Source of the DNA: Meiothermus sp. QL-1
Lineage (GTDB): Bacteria; Deinococcota; Deinococci; Deinococcales; Thermaceae
Reading direction: 5' to 3'
DNA length: 64,000 bases
Assembly (NCBI RefSeq): GCF_003351145.1
Contig: NZ_QQSV01000010.1
Location: 27,340 to 91,339, forward strand
In this document: one piece after another, positions 61,262 to 64,000 of the stretch
How positions within the stretch are numbered: position 1 is the stretch's first letter
How the letters are laid out: every line of letters begins with the position of its first letter
Translations under genes and position numbers: made by a program
Notes under the pieces: generated by a model
What the model was told of the DNA's origin: nothing
Databases searched by the model: none
What the model saw: only the letters and a program-made list of their open reading frames with translations

Positions 61262-62023
61262 ATGCACGTCTTTCGCCTCAAGGGCGACTTTGAGACCCTG
61301 GACATCTACACCCCCATCCTCTTCGAGCTCGGGGCCCGGGGTTTGGAGGAGCGGCCCGGCGAGGTCTGGGCCTACTTTCCCGAACGCAGGGAGCTGTCGT
61401 TGCCTGGGGAGTGGCTGGAGCTGCCCGATACCGACTGGCTCGAGGCCTACCGGCGCGACTTGAAGCCGGTGCGGGCCGGCCCCTTCGTGGTTCTGGCCCC
61501 CTGGCACGCCTGGGAGGGGCCGGAGACCCGCCTCTGGATTGAGCCCGGGATGGCCTTTGGCACCGGGCACCACGAGTCCACCCGGCTGGCCCTCTCGGCC
61601 CTGGCCCGGCGGGTGGAGCCCGGCATGCGGGTGCTGGACCTGGGGACCGGCTCGGGGATTCTGGCCATTGCGGCGGCCCTGCTGGGGGCCGAGGCGGTGG
61701 GGGTGGACCTCGACGGCGCGGTGATTCCCCAGGCCCGGGCCAATGCCGAGCGGAATGGGGTAGAGGTGCAGTTTCTGGAGGGCAGCCTGGAGGACGTGGA
61801 GGGGCCCTTCGACTTGGTGGTGGCCAACCTGCACGCCGAGCTCCACGCCTACCTGGCCCAGGCCTACCGCAGGGCCTTTGGCATCTGCGGGGCTCTCATC
61901 CTATCGGGCATCCTGGCCGAGCGGGAGGCGGTGGTGAAGCGGGCCTTTGAGGCTGCCGCTTTTGCCCTTCTGGAGCGGGAAGAGGAGGGGGCCTGGGTCT
62001 GCCTGACCTACGCCGCGGTGTAG
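61262..62023 (+). CDS. prmA: Ribosomal protein L11 methyltransferase
   Basis: 253 residues. EPGMAFGTGHHESTRLAL (about 95) and the SAM motif VLDLGTGSGILAIAAALLGAEAVGVDLD (about 122-149) followed by VVANLHAELHAYL (about 186) match PrmA. It trimethylates lysines of ribosomal protein L11. ATG 61262 is six bases after TAGACT, so it is probably leaderless. rsmE follows two bases later. Confidence 0.92.
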   Translation: MHVFRLKGDFETLDIYTPILFELGARGLEERPGEVWAYFPERRELSLPGEWLELPDTDWLEAYRRDLKPVRAGPFVVLAPWHAWEGPETRLWIEPGMAFGTGHHESTRLALSALARRVEPGMRVLDLGTGSGILAIAAALLGAEAVGVDLDGAVIPQARANAERNGVEVQFLEGSLEDVEGPFDLVVANLHAELHAYLAQAYRRAFGICGALILSGILAEREAVVKRAFEAAAFALLEREEEGAWVCLTYAAV

Positions 62024-62025
62024 CC

Positions 62026-62724
62026 ATGCGTCCGCACCGGGCCTACGTGGAAAGTCTGGCCCCCGAGTTGAGGCTCACGGGCCCCGAGGCCCACCACCTG
62101 GCCGAGGTGCTCCGGGCGAGGGTGGGGGATACCCTGACCGTTTTCGACGGCCAGGGGCGGGAGGGCCGGGCCCGGGTGGTGGAGCTGGGGCGAGGCTGGG
62201 TGCGGCTTAGGTTGGAGGAGACCTGGACGGCCGACCGGGAGCCCCCTCAGCCCGTCGTCCTCTACCTGCCCCTTCTGAAGGGCGACCATATGGCCGAGGT
62301 GGTGCGGGCTGCCACCGAGCTGGGGGCCGGCCGGATTGTGCCCATACTCACCCAGCACTGCGTGGTGCGCGAGCTCAGCGAGAACAAGCTCCTCCGCCTG
62401 CGCCGCGTGGCCCAGGAGGCGGCCAAGCAGTGCGGGCGCAGCGTGGTGCCCCAGGTGGAGCCCCTGCGGACTTTGGAGCAGGTGCCCCCGGTGGCCCAGG
62501 GCCTGGTGGCCCACCCCTACGCCCGGGCCCGGGTGCGGGAGGTCTACGACCCCACCAGGCCGGTGGCCCTTCTCACCGGACCTGAGGGGGGGCTGGCCGA
62601 GGCCGAGGTGGCCCTGCTGGAGAGGCGCGGCTTTGCCCCGGTCGCCCTGGGGCCCCGCATTTTGCGGGCCGAGACCGCACCGCTGGCCCTGCTGAGCCTG
62701 GTGACGGCGGGGGAGGGTTTCTGA
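62026..62724 (+). CDS. rsmE: 16S rRNA (uracil1498-N3)-methyltransferase
   Basis: 232 residues. PEAHHLAEVLRARVGDTLTVFDGQG (about 20), PLLKGDHMAEVVRAATELGAGRIVPI (about 83-108), QEAAKQCGRSVVPQV (about 132) and the SPOUT knot TGPEGGLAEAEVALLERRGFAPVALGPRILRAETAPLALLS (about 184). Methylates U1498 of 16S rRNA. Next to prmA, another ribosome methyltransferase. Its stop TGA overlaps the ATG of the next lipoprotein gene. Confidence 0.93.
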   Translation: MRPHRAYVESLAPELRLTGPEAHHLAEVLRARVGDTLTVFDGQGREGRARVVELGRGWVRLRLEETWTADREPPQPVVLYLPLLKGDHMAEVVRAATELGAGRIVPILTQHCVVRELSENKLLRLRRVAQEAAKQCGRSVVPQVEPLRTLEQVPPVAQGLVAHPYARARVREVYDPTRPVALLTGPEGGLAEAEVALLERRGFAPVALGPRILRAETAPLALLSLVTAGEGF

Positions 62725-63092
62725 TGAGGCTGGGCTGGCTGCTGCTTTTGCTCCTGCTCTCGGCCTGCCGCTATACCTTCGTGCCGCTGGACCCGGGCCG
62801 GGCCAGCTTTCCTCCTCGCCTGGGCCTGAGCGGGGCCCTCGAGCCCACCCCGGGGGGGGCCCTGGCCCGCCTCACCGTGCGGCGGGTGGGGGAGCCCGGC
62901 TACCTGGAACTGCGCTGGTACAAAGGCGACCAGCTCTATGAGGAGCGCTCCATCTGGGTGGAGGCCCCCGGGGTCTACGAGGCCCGCTTCAGCCGGCTGG
63001 ACGAGGGGTACTACCGCCTCATGGTCCTGGTGGGCCGGAGCCCGGTGCTCCAGCTCGAGCTGGGCACCCCCCTCCTGCCCGCTCCGCCCTAG
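62724..63092 (+). CDS. Small lipoprotein
   Basis: 122 residues. RLGWLLLLLLLSAC is a lipoprotein signal with lipobox LSAC (Cys about 15). The mature part is beta-rich: ALARLTVRRVGEPGYLELRWYKGDQLYEERSIWVEAPGVYEARFSRLDEGYYRLMVLVG, like an immunoglobulin-type domain. No family is recognised. The start overlaps the rsmE stop by one base. Confidence 0.68.
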   Translation: MRLGWLLLLLLLSACRYTFVPLDPGRASFPPRLGLSGALEPTPGGALARLTVRRVGEPGYLELRWYKGDQLYEERSIWVEAPGVYEARFSRLDEGYYRLMVLVGRSPVLQLELGTPLLPAPP

Positions 63093-63150
63093 AGCGCCGG
63101 TCAAAAATCACCGCCCCCCCCGCTCGCCCCGGAGCATCCTGGGAGGCAGG

Positions 63151-63927
63151 ATGAGGTACGCCTCTTTGCTTTTGGGCTTGCTGCTAGCTGCTTGCACCGC
63201 TCCGCGTGGGGGTGAGGGGGCCCAGACCGGCGGGGGGGAGGGGGCCTTCATCCGCACTGCTCTGGTCCTGTATGGCCGATTCGGCCAGAGCCACCCGGGT
63301 GACTGCTACCCCCTTGCCGAAGCAGCGCGCTTCCACCTGGTGGAAATGAGCCCGTCCTCCTACAACACCCGCTGGTGCGAGGTTAGGAACAACCGCGAAC
63401 TCAATGCCCACCACGAACTCAAGCGGCTCAACCCCCAGGTGCGCATCCTCATCTACCAGATGGGCCCGGGCCAGCTCATCGTCTCCCGCTTTGACCCCGT
63501 GGTCCAGGAGGAGTGGGAGTGGATCAAGCGGGAGCACGGGCGGGGCAGCCCGGACCGCTGGGCCGGCCTTGGGGCCAGGACCGGAGAATACCTGCGGGCT
63601 TTGCCCTACCCCGCAGAGCGCGCCATGGTCTTGGGCAACTCCAACTGGCAGCGGCACTGGATGGAAAGCCGTCACCACCGGCTCTGGGGGGCCTGGGGCC
63701 AGCCGGGCCATCAGGACAGGGGCGGGCGCAGCTTCGATAGCCGGGGGGCCGACGGGATTTTCCTGGACGGGATGCAGTACGGGGTATCCTGGCAGAGCGG
63801 GTGGTGCCCAGAATCCCTCTACGATGAGCAGAACAACCGCTGCGGGGAAAGGGACCACCCGGCCGATTACTACCTGGAATTACGCGGTGTACTTTACACG
63901 CATCAGAATGGGCTTCCAGTTACGTAG
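63151..63927 (+). CDS. Lipoprotein resembling a glycosyl hydrolase (GHL15-like), possibly cut short
   Basis: 258 residues from ATG 63151, with GGGAGG five bases before it. Signal SLLLGLLLAAC (lipobox LAAC). The mature part has YGRFGQSHPGDCYPLAEAARFHLVEMSPSSYN and HELKRLNPQVRILIYQMGPGQLIV, and a later GADGIFLDGMQYGVSW, which recalls TIM-barrel glycosyl hydrolases of the GHL15 type. The reading ends 30 residues after that motif, where a barrel should continue. Truncation by frameshift or insertion is possible. Confidence 0.6.
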   Translation: MRYASLLLGLLLAACTAPRGGEGAQTGGGEGAFIRTALVLYGRFGQSHPGDCYPLAEAARFHLVEMSPSSYNTRWCEVRNNRELNAHHELKRLNPQVRILIYQMGPGQLIVSRFDPVVQEEWEWIKREHGRGSPDRWAGLGARTGEYLRALPYPAERAMVLGNSNWQRHWMESRHHRLWGAWGQPGHQDRGGRSFDSRGADGIFLDGMQYGVSWQSGWCPESLYDEQNNRCGERDHPADYYLELRGVLYTHQNGLPVT

Positions 63928-63935
63928 GGAGCCCA

Positions 63936-64000
63936 ATGAATAGGATACCACGTCCCATCCGCCGCGCTCTGGAAAGCTTAGCTTCCAGCCCCATCAACGC
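63936..64000 (+). CDS. Start of an unknown gene running off the right edge
   Basis: A frame starting at ATG 63936 (MNRIPRPIRRALESLASSPIN) stays open to the window edge. It has a GGGAG element eight bases before it. Only 21 residues are visible, so the product is unknown; it may also be the first gene of an inserted element. Confidence 0.3.
   Translation, partial: MNRIPRPIRRALESLASSPIN

Overview
The window looks like a chromosome segment from the Deinococcus-Thermus phylum, most likely Meiothermus or a close relative in the Thermaceae. The evidence is the high GC content, the 26-residue ribosomal protein THX next to rpsT (almost identical to my memory of the Thermus protein), an mglB-mglA pair, a TilS-TadA fusion, a YpdA-type bacillithiol reductase, a tmRNA tag ending in YALAA, and start codons placed 6-9 nt after a TANNNT -10 box in about 25 genes (leaderless mRNAs). 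Most of the window is housekeeping DNA. No prophage, CRISPR array, rRNA or intact insertion sequence was seen.

Layout. 1-3127: end of a GntR/FCD-type regulator, then a four-gene catabolic operon (DUF6282-type hydrolase, GalB-like PIG-L hydratase, GalC/RraA-like aldolase, DUF1932 dehydrogenase). 3153-5767: pabBA fusion and pabC for p-aminobenzoate. 5802-5979: initiator and elongator tRNA-Met. 6011-8545: fumC, YpdA-type reductase, tRNA-Ser(CGA). 8585-11219: divergent tilS-tadA fusion and truD. 11288-12369: mglB-mglA. 12439-14246: gcvT and gcvH, separated by a 374-bp structured non-coding element. 14248-16849: MoxR ATPase, tsaD, secreted protein. 16939-21593: secA and two duplicated metallophosphoesterases. 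21590-24293: tyrA, DAHP synthase behind a leader-peptide attenuator, thioesterase. 24349-24691: tmRNA. 24751-28807: VWA membrane protein and S8 protease lipoprotein. 28808-33138: ftsK, two OmpH/Skp-like chaperones, small exported protein. 33143-37357: thrS, MFS transporter, unknown TPR-like protein. 37354-41340: sixA, ppx, ppk (polyphosphate). 41350-43712: enoyl-CoA hydratase and a four-gene SHOCT/DUF2089 operon. 43801-49557: M3 oligopeptidase, ftsX, degenerate LytM activator, mnmE, membrane protein. 49614-53268: KefB-type antiporter, mnmD, PLP decarboxylase. 53310-58891: gatC, serS, thx, rpsT, wecB, gyrA. 58992-64000: AEC transporter, coaE, BtuF-like protein, prmA, rsmE, two lipoproteins and the start of another frame.

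Themes. Translation and tRNA maturation dominate: TilS-TadA, TruD, TsaD, MnmE, MnmD, ThrS, SerS, GatC, tmRNA, four RNA genes, S20, THX, PrmA, RsmE. Aromatic metabolism is represented by DAHP synthase-TyrA and the pab genes. The strongest regulatory find is the leader before DAHP synthase: a perfect TTGACA promoter, a 24-codon leader peptide with eight Phe/Tyr/Trp codons in a ten-codon run, mutually exclusive pairing segments, and an intrinsic terminator. gyrA and thrS also have 5'-proximal hairpins followed by a U tract inside their own leaders. The least explained pieces are the gcvT-gcvH intergenic element, the DUF6282/GalB/GalC/DUF1932 operon and the SHOCT/DUF2089 operon.
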